Source of the DNA: an uncultured Clostridia bacterium
Lineage (GTDB): Bacteria; Bacillota; Clostridia; Christensenellales; Borkfalkiaceae
DNA length: 64,000 nucleotides
Assembly: GCA_947625095.1 (NCBI GenBank)
Contig: CANQMX010000008.1
Coordinates: 1-64,000 of the forward strand
Direction of reading: 5' to 3'
A program made the position numbers and the translations under genes. The notes beneath the pieces are model-generated. The model saw only the letters and a program-made list of their open reading frames with translations, made no database searches and had not been told where the DNA came from. Shown piece after piece: positions 53,747-62,575 of this stretch; the first letter of the stretch is position 1, and the number at the start of each line of letters is the position of its first letter.

Positions 53747-54757
53747 TCAACTCCAATTTATCATTACTTTACAATAAGGTTCCGAATTGTTTTTCATCAA
53801 ATCCAATCCTTCTGCCAACCGTTCTTTGGGAAAGATATGCGTCACCAACAAATCTGCCCGTAGTCTCTTGGTTTTTAATGCGTCGAGCACGAGATGCCAC
53901 TCCGAACGGTTCGGGCCGTCAAAGGATGAATTCCATGTGCCCAACACGCAAAGTTGTTGCCTCAGGATGCGCCAATAGGTGTTCTGCTCAATTGTCATAT
54001 CGGAGTACGGGTTTCCCATCAATACGACTTTGCCGCCCGCCTTTGCAAGGGAAATGGCTGTATTCAGGGCTTCCTGAGTGCCAACCGCCTCCACCACGAC
54101 CTCAAAAGCGTCACCCTGTCGATCTCCTCCGATATTATACTCTATTCCGAGCTTTTCGGCAATCTCTCTTTTATTTTGATTTCTTGCAATCATACAAACC
54201 CGTGAGGCGCCTTGAATGGCAGCCCATTGCGCAACGGCAAAAGCGATCATCCCGGTTCCGACAACGGCAACCGCGTCTCCCTTTTTGATTTCGGCGCGAT
54301 TGATACAATGCAATGCGACCGAAAGCGGTTCAAGCATTGCCGCTTCCACAAAGCCGATCTCTTGGGGAAGCTCGATTAAATTCCATGCGGGAACTGAAAC
54401 GTATTCTGCAAAGCCACCGTCACACCGCGATCCCAAATAATTGTAGTTTTCGCACATCTCATACCTTTTTTCAAGGCAACGCGGACATTGTTTGCAGGGG
54501 ATAAGAGGGAAAATCCCCACCCGTTTGCCGATCCATTTTTCGTTCTGTTCATCGGCAACTGCCACCACTCGTCCGGAAAATTCATGCCCCGGAATGGTTG
54601 GAAAATGATAGGTACCCTTCTTAAAGATGCGCGGAATATCCGAGCTGCAAATTCCGGATGCCGCAACTTTTACCAAAACCCAATCCCCTTTGATTTCGGG
54701 AACGGTTCGCTCGGTATATCTTAAATCGTTGACCGCAACAAGCTCATATGCTTTCAT
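53747..54757 (-). CDS. Zinc-dependent polyol-phosphate dehydrogenase (GatD/TarJ-like)
   Basis: A 336-residue MDR-type alcohol dehydrogenase. Catalytic zinc region SGICSSDIPRIF and GHEFSG, structural zinc site CKQCPRCLEKRYEMC, NAD(P) motif VVGTGMIAFAVAQWA. It resembles galactitol-1-phosphate and ribitol-5-phosphate dehydrogenases. With the adjoining cytidylyltransferase it would reduce a pentulose-5-phosphate to a pentitol-5-phosphate. ATGA overlap with that gene. Confidence 0.85.
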   Translation of the reverse strand: MKAYELVAVNDLRYTERTVPEIKGDWVLVKVAASGICSSDIPRIFKKGTYHFPTIPGHEFSGRVVAVADEQNEKWIGKRVGIFPLIPCKQCPRCLEKRYEMCENYNYLGSRCDGGFAEYVSVPAWNLIELPQEIGFVEAAMLEPLSVALHCINRAEIKKGDAVAVVGTGMIAFAVAQWAAIQGASRVCMIARNQNKREIAEKLGIEYNIGGDRQGDAFEVVVEAVGTQEALNTAISLAKAGGKVVLMGNPYSDMTIEQNTYWRILRQQLCVLGTWNSSFDGPNRSEWHLVLDALKTKRLRADLLVTHIFPKERLAEGLDLMKNNSEPYCKVMINWS

Positions 54758-55458
54758 TCTATACCCCCTTTTACGATGAGTTCAAACCGATGCAAATCTT
54801 CAATCGTAGTGATTTTGAAATTTAACGGATCGCCCTCTATGAGCTTGATTTTCATTCCGTTCCCGAAAGCGATTTCGCTCGAACCATGTACAGCGGCCAA
54901 TTGTTCTTCCGTAAGCCCGCAATGTATGCGAAAATACTCCGACAAGTCAAAACACTCGGGCGACTGCCCTCCGAAAAGACTGTCGCGATCCAACAATCCC
55001 GTAATGCTCCGTCCATCCTCGCCGGTGTATATCGTATCGGTAACGTGCAGTGCCGGCATAGCGCCGTTGTATTCATCGGAATAGCCAAGGCATTCACGAA
55101 TCAACCGCACACTGACAAGAGGCCGTACCGCATCGTGAATCAGTACCCTATCCCCTTGCTCGCAACCCATTTTGACGCAAGTCTTTAATCCCTCAAATAC
55201 CGAGGCCTGCCGCGAGCCACCGGCCTCTGCAAACAAACAGGGCTTCTCCGACGGAATGTGGGAAATCCACTCGTGCAATTGGGTATGCCACGATTGTGCG
55301 GCAACGATGACGATGGCGTTGATCTCTTCGCAGGCAAAAAACTTTTCCACCGAATACAGAATGATGGGTTTTCCCTCCACATCCACATATTGTTTAGGCA
55401 ACGTCACGTTTTTCATGCGGCTTCCTATACCGCCCGATACAATAACCGCGTAATTCAT
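54754..55458 (-). CDS. IspD/TarI-type cytidylyltransferase (probably ribitol-5-phosphate)
   Basis: A 234-residue nucleotidyltransferase. SGGIGSRMKNVTLPKQYVDVEGKPIILYSVEKF resembles TarI/Bcs1 enzymes more than IspD; HDAVRPLVS and NFKITTIEDL are also present. It should make a CDP-polyol from the dehydrogenase product. The directly following LicD gene is the expected user. Exact polyol unproven. (Motif quoted in pieces; it spans about residues 8-40.). Confidence 0.85.
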   Translation of the reverse strand: MNYAVIVSGGIGSRMKNVTLPKQYVDVEGKPIILYSVEKFFACEEINAIVIVAAQSWHTQLHEWISHIPSEKPCLFAEAGGSRQASVFEGLKTCVKMGCEQGDRVLIHDAVRPLVSVRLIRECLGYSDEYNGAMPALHVTDTIYTGEDGRSITGLLDRDSLFGGQSPECFDLSEYFRIHCGLTEEQLAAVHGSSEIAFGNGMKIKLIEGDPLNFKITTIEDLHRFELIVKGGIE

Positions 55459-56285
55459 ACGTTTTCTTCCCCTTCCGCCTCATATGCCTCCATTTCATGG
55501 TGGATGCGCCGCTCCTCCGGAGGCAATTGCATATAGTCCCCATATATCGATGTAAGATAATAATCCGGCTTGTCGGTAGCAAAAAATTTGCGCCCGCAAA
55601 ATGTCACTTCGTTATCAAAACCGAAAACGATTTTCGGCATGATCTCAATTGCTCCGTAGCCCGCCACAATAACGGCATTGTAGCGCGTCGTCCCAAACTC
55701 ATATTTTTCGGCCATCTTATCGACGCGTTTTATCAGGCGTTTTGCGGGCATCATTTTGTTTGCGGCGGAGGCGAGTCGCCAAAAACATTTCATGAATATG
55801 CCCATTTTTTCGTTTCGCTTATATTTTGCCACACGAAACCCGTACAACGCCAGCATACGCCGCCTCGTTTTTTTACGATGTTTCTCTTGTTTGATTCTAT
55901 CATCGGGCATTCCATCAATGGGAAAAACATCGATATACAGATGAGTGCGGATCCGCTTACCCTCTGGAAACTCGATAAGCTCCGTCCGCAAATCGCATAT
56001 TTTCCCATATGCATGGATCGTATCCAAGTTGTTGTACGGGGTCTCCAATCGATAGTAAGAGGGAAACTCTGCTTCGGCGATTTCCATGAGTTTCTTATAA
56101 TCTGGCCGCGGCATCTCTACATCGATATCATCGTCCCACGGTATAAATCCTTCGTGCCGCACCGCGCCGAGCAAAGTACCGCCGCATAGGCCGTAGCGTA
56201 AATGATGCTTCCTGCAAATGCGGTCAAACTCGCATAAAATCTCAAATTCTTTTGATTGAATTTCTTGTAAATTTAATTTTCTCAT
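55455..56285 (-). CDS. LicD-family phosphotransferase
   Basis: A 276-residue LicD protein that transfers a phospho-alcohol from a CDP-linked donor to a glycan. The conserved core YGLCGGTLLGAVRHEGFIPWDDDIDV is intact in residues about 30-60 (quoted in part: GGTLLGAVRHEG, PWDDDID). Next to the CDP-polyol genes it probably adds ribitol-phosphate to the repeat unit. I start it at the ATG at 56285, overlapping the flippase stop (ATGA). Confidence 0.88.
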   Translation of the reverse strand: MRKLNLQEIQSKEFEILCEFDRICRKHHLRYGLCGGTLLGAVRHEGFIPWDDDIDVEMPRPDYKKLMEIAEAEFPSYYRLETPYNNLDTIHAYGKICDLRTELIEFPEGKRIRTHLYIDVFPIDGMPDDRIKQEKHRKKTRRRMLALYGFRVAKYKRNEKMGIFMKCFWRLASAANKMMPAKRLIKRVDKMAEKYEFGTTRYNAVIVAGYGAIEIMPKIVFGFDNEVTFCGRKFFATDKPDYYLTSIYGDYMQLPPEERRIHHEMEAYEAEGEENV

Positions 56286-57676
56286 ATCTCTTTCTTCTTT
56301 GCTTTGCATAGGAATGTCTTTGCTGTCTTGAATGCGGTTTTGATTTCATTACGGTTCGCTATGCCCCACAGAACAAGGAATGCCAAAATCGCAGGAACGA
56401 TCAACCACCACTTTCCGAAATAAAAACAAAGTACAGTGAGAAGCATTTCCACCGCAAGTAGTAAAAGCGCTCCGCATTTTACACTTATTTTGTACTTTCT
56501 TCTTCCGGCAATAAAACGGTATAGTCCAGCAATAAAAAAGCCCACAAACAGGCCCAAGCTCGCGGCATCAATCCCGATAATCTTCGTAAGAAACAACGAT
56601 ATCACAATGTTAGCGGCCGCGCCAACAACTGTGGATAACAAAATATGTAGGCCTTTCTTGCTCACCGCAATCACGACGCTCAACATGCCGGAGAACTCGG
56701 AAACAAACGTTGCAAATATGGCAAGCGGCAAATATTGTACCGTATCAGTATATATCGCGCCACCTATAATTGGCGCCGCATAGTATAATACAAGACAATA
56801 TACAGGGACAAGTAATCCAACGAACCGCACAAACGTATTGATGTAATATGTAAATATTTTATCCCGTTCCTCGCTATTTGCGTTTTGGAAAGCCATCTCC
56901 TGCCATGCCAGGGAGAATACGGAAATCAAAACTGATAAGATACTCGTAAATTTCAATACAAAGGCGTAATATCCGCTCACTTCTTCTCCCAACTGCCTCA
57001 ATACTACATTTTTGTTGAACGTTCCCAGGAACAGAAAGGAGAAAGAATTGACCATCAGCGGGATACAATATAAAATCATCTCTTTGATTTGCTGTTTGGA
57101 TATCTTCTCCTTAAACGAACGGATCACCGCTCGCGTCCTGATTTCAGAATATACGATGGCACAGGCATATCCTATGATCTGCGCCACCAAAAGGCTTGCG
57201 ATCCCGCGCTTTAACACCACAACAAACAACACGCCGAGCCCGCAGGCTAACACGGTGCTTATCACGCCGGAAATCACATAGTCCACGTTCTTACCAAGCC
57301 CTCTGCATATGCTGTTATATACCGTGAACAACAAATACAACAATCCATACACGACCGTAAGCGCCACAAACTTCAGTTCCATGATCTGTGCCAAGACCAC
57401 AATTCCGACGGCATACAACACAAGCAAAGCGGGCAGAATGACCAAAAAACTCTTTATGGGACGATACGGTCTTTCATCGTCGAATATAAATCGGATGATC
57501 CCGGACCACACCTCTACAAATGTGATGGAAACCACCATCGTTATATTGGAGATCAATACATCGTAGTAACCATAATCCGCGGCCGAAAAGCACCTCGTAT
57601 AAACGGGCACGAGAAGAAAGACTATGATTTTCGAGAAGAAAATTCCCAATCCGTAGATAATTAACTTTTTAATCAT
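56282..57676 (-). CDS. Wzx-type polysaccharide flippase
   Basis: A 464-residue MATE/MVF-superfamily membrane protein with about 12-14 hydrophobic segments. It should flip the lipid-linked repeat unit. IYGLGIFFSKIIVFLLVPVYTRCFSAADYGYYD at the N-terminus is typical (residues 8-40). Low sequence conservation is normal for Wzx. Confidence 0.9.
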   Translation of the reverse strand: MIKKLIIYGLGIFFSKIIVFLLVPVYTRCFSAADYGYYDVLISNITMVVSITFVEVWSGIIRFIFDDERPYRPIKSFLVILPALLVLYAVGIVVLAQIMELKFVALTVVYGLLYLLFTVYNSICRGLGKNVDYVISGVISTVLACGLGVLFVVVLKRGIASLLVAQIIGYACAIVYSEIRTRAVIRSFKEKISKQQIKEMILYCIPLMVNSFSFLFLGTFNKNVVLRQLGEEVSGYYAFVLKFTSILSVLISVFSLAWQEMAFQNANSEERDKIFTYYINTFVRFVGLLVPVYCLVLYYAAPIIGGAIYTDTVQYLPLAIFATFVSEFSGMLSVVIAVSKKGLHILLSTVVGAAANIVISLFLTKIIGIDAASLGLFVGFFIAGLYRFIAGRRKYKISVKCGALLLLAVEMLLTVLCFYFGKWWLIVPAILAFLVLWGIANRNEIKTAFKTAKTFLCKAKKKEI

Positions 57677-57695
57677 TTGGAATCAGCATCTCCCC

Positions 57696-58859
57696 TCAGA
57701 AAAAGAACTTGTACGGCACGGTTTGCCCTGCATTTGTGGATAGGTAGTAGATGAAGAGCACAATGCATAGTACGGCGATCAAAACTTTGTATGGGAACGC
57801 CGAATTTGCTTTCTTGGGCATAAGTTCCGGAACAAGAAGCAGCACAAAATAGTCAAAATAGTACCCGAGCCGGAACATATACGGTATATACATCGAAAGA
57901 AAGCCACAGTAGACTGCAACGGCCATCATGGTAGCGAGTATCGCTAATTTTCTTCTCTCCATAACAACCGCGGCGCCCCCTACCGCGTTCACCATTTTCC
58001 CTTTTGCCGTCGCTACGATTGCCTGCGCCTGACCCGCCGCCCCCGATTTCGGCCTTTGTGTACCCAAACGATATACAACGACGAGCAGCATGATCGTTTC
58101 GGCCGCCATAAAGACCGCCCTCAATGACCCTATCCCGACATCATAACGGATCGTCGAAAAATAAATCCGATATGCCGGCAATATCTTCAAAACCCCTTCC
58201 AGAATTATATTCAGGAACGGCACTGAAGCAAGGCACAGAAGAAAGATCCATAAACTACCCGTACTGTACCTACTAAACAAAACCGCCACCAACAGCACGG
58301 CCGCGAAAATGATTGCCGTATCGTGGAAGAGCATACTGACGATAAGCACCAGAAACGCTTTGAAGTACTTGCGCTTCAGTAGCAGGGGATACATCCAAAA
58401 AATTATCCCCATCATTATGAACTGTCTCCACGATACCATCGACGTCAGAAAAAAATTCAATCCGAAAAACAAAAGCACACTGATCAACGGATCTTTGGAA
58501 TTTTTTTCGATAAATTTAATATGAAGACTTACGATCAGGATGCTGATGACAGCGATCAAAACCTGCGGATTGTGCGTGATCCTCGAAAGAATGATATTGA
58601 TAACACTATATCCCAATTCAACGTCGCGCCACGGATGATGGAGACTCTGTATGCTTTTGATATCGCAATACTCGCGGAACCATTCAACATAGTGGCTCGT
58701 GTCCTCCCCTATGCTGACATCGCGCAAACATTGCACCAAGGACATCAAGACAATGGTGATGTTGCAAAATATTCTCTTTTTTCGGGGAGTGATCCCTGAG
58801 GAAAAGCACAGCAATCCAACAAGGATGATCACCACCAGCAAAATCAAATATATGAGCAT
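57696..58859 (-). CDS. EpsG/Wzy-type polysaccharide polymerase
   Basis: A 387-residue membrane protein with about 10-11 segments. GEDTSHYVEWF, followed by a large loop and WRQFIMMGIIFW, fits the EpsG family of repeat-unit polymerases. Loop 1 acidic residues and the later MLFHDTAIIFA segment are in usual places. Assignment rests on topology, this pattern and the cluster. Confidence 0.85.
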   Translation of the reverse strand: MLIYLILLVVIILVGLLCFSSGITPRKKRIFCNITIVLMSLVQCLRDVSIGEDTSHYVEWFREYCDIKSIQSLHHPWRDVELGYSVINIILSRITHNPQVLIAVISILIVSLHIKFIEKNSKDPLISVLLFFGLNFFLTSMVSWRQFIMMGIIFWMYPLLLKRKYFKAFLVLIVSMLFHDTAIIFAAVLLVAVLFSRYSTGSLWIFLLCLASVPFLNIILEGVLKILPAYRIYFSTIRYDVGIGSLRAVFMAAETIMLLVVVYRLGTQRPKSGAAGQAQAIVATAKGKMVNAVGGAAVVMERRKLAILATMMAVAVYCGFLSMYIPYMFRLGYYFDYFVLLLVPELMPKKANSAFPYKVLIAVLCIVLFIYYLSTNAGQTVPYKFFF

Positions 58860-58867
58860 TCCGAAAT

Positions 58868-60001
58868 CTAATTCTCCGATTTAGCCCGTTTGAGTCTGTC
58901 GCAAATTTTTATGATTGCATCAAAATAACGTCTCGCCATCTCCTCGATGGTATATTCCTTCATACGCTGCAGCCCAAGCTCTCCCGCCCGCTGCAAATTT
59001 TGTTCGTTGCTCATGAAACCCATGATCCTTTGCGCCCAAACCGCCGGCGCTTCCGAATCTATAAGTTCCTTCCTTTCCAACAGCTCGAATCCGGCGCCGC
59101 ATTGACCGCTCGTAATCACCGGCAACCCTTGCGACATCGCCTCATTCACGACAAGGCCCCAAATATCCTCCCGTGTCGGAAGGACGAAGACGTCGGCCAT
59201 TCTCATCCATTCCAATACTTTCGCTTTTGGCATAAATGAATGGAAGCGCACATTCTTTTTGGGCGTTTGCCCAATAATATCCAACAAATCGGGCGTCGGT
59301 TGGCCGCCGACGATATGCACGCCGACGTTTTCGGGAAGCAAGGCCGCGGCCTTTACCAAAATATCCACTCCCTTTCTTTCCGATATACTGCCGACAAAAA
59401 GGACGATATATTCCTCCGAGAAAAGCGCTGTGTCCCGCATCCCGACTTTTTCACGGTGAGAAAGCGCGCGCGCGGCAAGATCTGCTTCCCGCAACGATGT
59501 AAACGGATACCGATAAATTGACGGCGCTCCTTTGACATATTGGCGGAAATATTCGTCCGTGACTTCACCCGAAGAGAAAAATCCGCAAGCGCGCCGAAAC
59601 AATCTTTTTTTGATAAAGCGTTTGAACGCGCTTTCCTTGTGAAGCAGTGCGCCGTCCGCGTGTATTACGTAGGGGATTTTTTTTCTTTTCAAGCGCTGTA
59701 TCGCGATCATCCCGGTCGGGGAAGAATAATCTCCCACGATGACCAAATCAAAATCGCGGGTGAGATATTTGCGCACGCCAAAGCAAACCGCCATCTCGTC
59801 CCCGTATTTTTTTCCGTCTAAAAATACGGCTTCAAATCCTTTCTCCTCGGTTGAAAACCATTCCCCCTCTCGATTGTCGGCTGTTTTTCTCTCAAACAGC
59901 ACGGTGAGATCGACATACTTCCCCAACTCGTTATAAAAATCCACGGTATACGGCGCGGGAATATTCGTAAGATATAAAATTCTCGGTCTCTTCTTTTCCA
60001 T
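58868..60001 (-). CDS. GT4-type glycosyltransferase
   Basis: A 377-residue GT-B fold glycosyltransferase. The C-terminal half has FVGSISERKGVDILVKAA and the E-x7-E region TREDIWGLVVNEAMSQGLPVI. It adds one sugar of the repeat unit; donor unknown. Start ATG at 60001 behind CGGGAGCC. Confidence 0.9.
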   Translation of the reverse strand: MEKKRPRILYLTNIPAPYTVDFYNELGKYVDLTVLFERKTADNREGEWFSTEEKGFEAVFLDGKKYGDEMAVCFGVRKYLTRDFDLVIVGDYSSPTGMIAIQRLKRKKIPYVIHADGALLHKESAFKRFIKKRLFRRACGFFSSGEVTDEYFRQYVKGAPSIYRYPFTSLREADLAARALSHREKVGMRDTALFSEEYIVLFVGSISERKGVDILVKAAALLPENVGVHIVGGQPTPDLLDIIGQTPKKNVRFHSFMPKAKVLEWMRMADVFVLPTREDIWGLVVNEAMSQGLPVITSGQCGAGFELLERKELIDSEAPAVWAQRIMGFMSNEQNLQRAGELGLQRMKEYTIEEMARRYFDAIIKICDRLKRAKSEN

Positions 60002-60012
60002 GTGGCTCCCGT

Positions 60013-61059
60013 TTATTCTGTAATGCCCGCGTTTTGCGTTGCTTTGATCGCTTTTTTGATGTGAACGACATCGGATAACGTGCGCACTCTGAAGGGCATG
60101 ATATAGCGTTGAATAAACGCTTTTAGTTTGTTGCTCGAATAGCTCTTCCTCGTAGAAATATCCAGCCCGTATTGTTCACGCAACATTGCTCTTACGCGAG
60201 ACAAATGACAAATATACGGGTAATAGACGGCATACTTCACTTTTTTATCTCTGCATTGTGAATTGATGTTGACCGTCTTTTCGCTGATATATTTGTAATT
60301 TTGAAAATGATAAAAGATGAGCGGGATCTCCTTCCCCGTAGGAAGGTGCTTCAAACAAATGTCTCCCCCCTCCGAAGCCAAGCGGTACTGTTTGAAATTC
60401 CAAGGAGCGACTCCCGCGCCGAGATGACCCACCACGTGCACCTCCTGAAACAAAACCGAGAACATCTCAAGATATTTCTGGTCTCCGTATCGCGCCATAT
60501 GCGCCTCTGTAGCCGGCTCAAATTTTTGATAACACCACTCGAAGCACCTCTCTTTCCACCATGAAAGTACTTCTCTCGCCCCCTCGGAATTTTTGAAAAA
60601 ATTAAATTCGACGCAATATTTCCCACTCGTTTCCGTATCTTTTGCGTCCGCATTGTAGCGATGTTCCATAATCGCAACATCCGAACCGCTTATCGCGATC
60701 TCTTCAAACAGCACAGCGGGATCATGGTAAAAATATAGGTCGGCGTCGATATAGGTACAATCCGCAAGATGATACGTATCGAGGAAAAATTCAATCGATG
60801 CGGCCGTACAGGTCCAACAATACTCTGCCTTAGAACGTACTTTCTTCAAATCCGAAAGTTCGGGATACCGCTCCTCCAATTCCGAAACGGTGTTCACCGT
60901 GATACGCTCCAATTTCATCGTGGAAAGAACGGCGTGCGCCCTCTCATCAAAGCACATCACATAAACGGTAAAATCTGCCTTGACGCGCACAAGAGATTCG
61001 TACATCGCCAAAAATTTATCCAAATAATTGCTGTCAAACAAAGTGCAGAAGTTAATCAT
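60013..61059 (-). CDS. GT-A fold glycosyltransferase
   Basis: A 348-residue protein. NFCTLFDSNYLDKFLAMYESL and the metal-binding D-x-D in TYIDADLYFYHDP suggest a nucleotide-diphospho-sugar transferase of GT8-like fold. I start at the ATG at 61059 with GGGAAGG upstream; an earlier in-frame ATG adds 25 non-conserved residues inside the fdtA-type gene. Donor and acceptor unknown. Confidence 0.82.
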   Translation of the reverse strand: MINFCTLFDSNYLDKFLAMYESLVRVKADFTVYVMCFDERAHAVLSTMKLERITVNTVSELEERYPELSDLKKVRSKAEYCWTCTAASIEFFLDTYHLADCTYIDADLYFYHDPAVLFEEIAISGSDVAIMEHRYNADAKDTETSGKYCVEFNFFKNSEGAREVLSWWKERCFEWCYQKFEPATEAHMARYGDQKYLEMFSVLFQEVHVVGHLGAGVAPWNFKQYRLASEGGDICLKHLPTGKEIPLIFYHFQNYKYISEKTVNINSQCRDKKVKYAVYYPYICHLSRVRAMLREQYGLDISTRKSYSSNKLKAFIQRYIMPFRVRTLSDVVHIKKAIKATQNAGITE

Positions 61060-61474
61060 CCGACCTTCCCATGATTTCCCCGTATTCTTCGGGATCTCTG
61101 ATATATTCCGTCGCGTCGTAATGCGTATCGGCAAATATCACCATCACGCAATCGTCAGAAAAGTCATACATTTCTTTCCATATCATTTTGGGGATATACA
61201 ATCCCGATGTGGGATTCGCAAGCTCATAAACCCGCGCCGTATTTCCGTCAAAGACCTTTACTTTGGCTCGACCCTTTACATTCACGATCACAAAATCGGA
61301 CAAGCGATTTGCGTGCTTTCCCCTTACGGCATTCGCGTCCGTACCGTAAGTATAGAAAACTCTCTTGATGCCAAACGGGATGGAGAGGCCACCCTCGACG
61401 GACGCCATCCCCCCCCGATCATCTCCGAGCTCCTTGAATTCTATCAGTTTGCAGTCGTCTACCGTCGGTTTCAA
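61052..61474 (-). CDS. FdtA/WxcM-type dTDP-ketohexose 3,4-ketoisomerase
   Basis: A 140-residue cupin: GGMASVEGGLSIPFGIKRVFYTYG, then RGKHANRLSDFVIVNVKGRAKVKV. FdtA/QdtA enzymes convert dTDP-4-keto-6-deoxyglucose to the 3-keto sugar. The His in GKHANR matches the catalytic histidine region. FdtA and QdtA differ in product epimer and cannot be told apart safely here. Start TTG at 61474 behind GAGGGG. Confidence 0.88.
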   Translation of the reverse strand: MKPTVDDCKLIEFKELGDDRGGMASVEGGLSIPFGIKRVFYTYGTDANAVRGKHANRLSDFVIVNVKGRAKVKVFDGNTARVYELANPTSGLYIPKMIWKEMYDFSDDCVMVIFADTHYDATEYIRDPEEYGEIMGRSDD

Positions 61475-61477
61475 AAT

Positions 61478-62575
61478 TTACCCCTCAAATGCATTCAGAC
61501 ATTCGATTACATATTTCTGATCCTCGTCCGTCATGCCGTTGTATATCGGCAACGAAAGCACGGTATCGGCATATTTTTCGGTGATTGGCAATGTTCCCCG
61601 CGCGATGTTCAGATGTGCATATGCCTCCGATAAGTGCGGCGGAATGGGATAGTGAATCAGCGTACCGACGCCACGATCCGCCAAATACTGCATGAGCGCT
61701 TCCCTTTTTTCGCAGCGAACTACATATTGATGCCAAACGGAAGTGCTGTCTTTGGGCACGGTGGGCAAAACAAGCAACGGATTTTTGATTCCCTCTGTAT
61801 ATTTTCTTGCGATCTCCGCTTTTTCCGAAGTGATTTCTTCGATATGATTTAATCTTACCCGCAACAGCCCCGCCTGCAGCTCATCGAGTCTCGAATTCGC
61901 TCCGACGACCTTGTTGTAATACCTCTTTTCGCTTCCGTAATTACGAAAGGTTCTAAATTCTTTGGCCAAGTCTTCATCGTCCGTGACAACTGCACCCGCG
62001 TCGCCGAACGCGCCCAAATTTTTGGTGGGATAAAAGGAGAAGCAGCCGACATCGCCGAATGTCCCCGTCATTTTTCCGTTGTGTAAGGCGCCGTGCGACT
62101 GTGCGCAATCTTCAATCAATTTCAAGTCGTATTTTTTGCACAGTGCAACGATTTTGCTCATATCCGCGGCCACGCCGTAAAGATGCACGACCATTATGGC
62201 CTTCGTTTTTTCCGTAATCGCCCGTTCGATCTTGTCCGCGTCTATCGCGTAATATTCATCGGGTTCAACGAATACCGGCGTCGCGCCGTTGATGGTGATC
62301 CCCATGACGCTCGCTATGTAAGTATTTCCCTGAACGATCACCTCGTCGCCCTTTCCGATGCCGAGAAGCCGAACGGCGATCCAAAGCGCGTCTAACCCGC
62401 TGGCAAGCCCAACGCAATACTTCGCGCCAACATAGGCCGCAAATTCCTTCTCAAACGCCTCTACTTCGCCTCCAAGAATATACCTTCCAGAGCGGAGAAC
62501 TTCAAGCGCTTTCTCCTCAAACTCTTTTTGGTATTTATAAAAGCCGAGATCCATTCTATTTGGACTTACATTCAT
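61478..62575 (-). CDS. FdtB-type sugar aminotransferase (DegT/DnrJ/EryC1)
   Basis: A 365-residue PLP enzyme. GSGLDALWIAV-like VGLASGLDALWIAVRL, EDCAQSHGALHNGK, and the PLP lysine in FYPTKNLGAFGDAG are present. Acting on the FdtA product it yields a dTDP-3-amino-3,6-dideoxyhexose (Fuc3N or Qui3N). No N-acetyltransferase of the FdtC type is seen nearby. Overlaps the upstream glycosyltransferase by ATGA. Confidence 0.9.
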   Translation of the reverse strand: MNVSPNRMDLGFYKYQKEFEEKALEVLRSGRYILGGEVEAFEKEFAAYVGAKYCVGLASGLDALWIAVRLLGIGKGDEVIVQGNTYIASVMGITINGATPVFVEPDEYYAIDADKIERAITEKTKAIMVVHLYGVAADMSKIVALCKKYDLKLIEDCAQSHGALHNGKMTGTFGDVGCFSFYPTKNLGAFGDAGAVVTDDEDLAKEFRTFRNYGSEKRYYNKVVGANSRLDELQAGLLRVRLNHIEEITSEKAEIARKYTEGIKNPLLVLPTVPKDSTSVWHQYVVRCEKREALMQYLADRGVGTLIHYPIPPHLSEAYAHLNIARGTLPITEKYADTVLSLPIYNGMTDEDQKYVIECLNAFEG

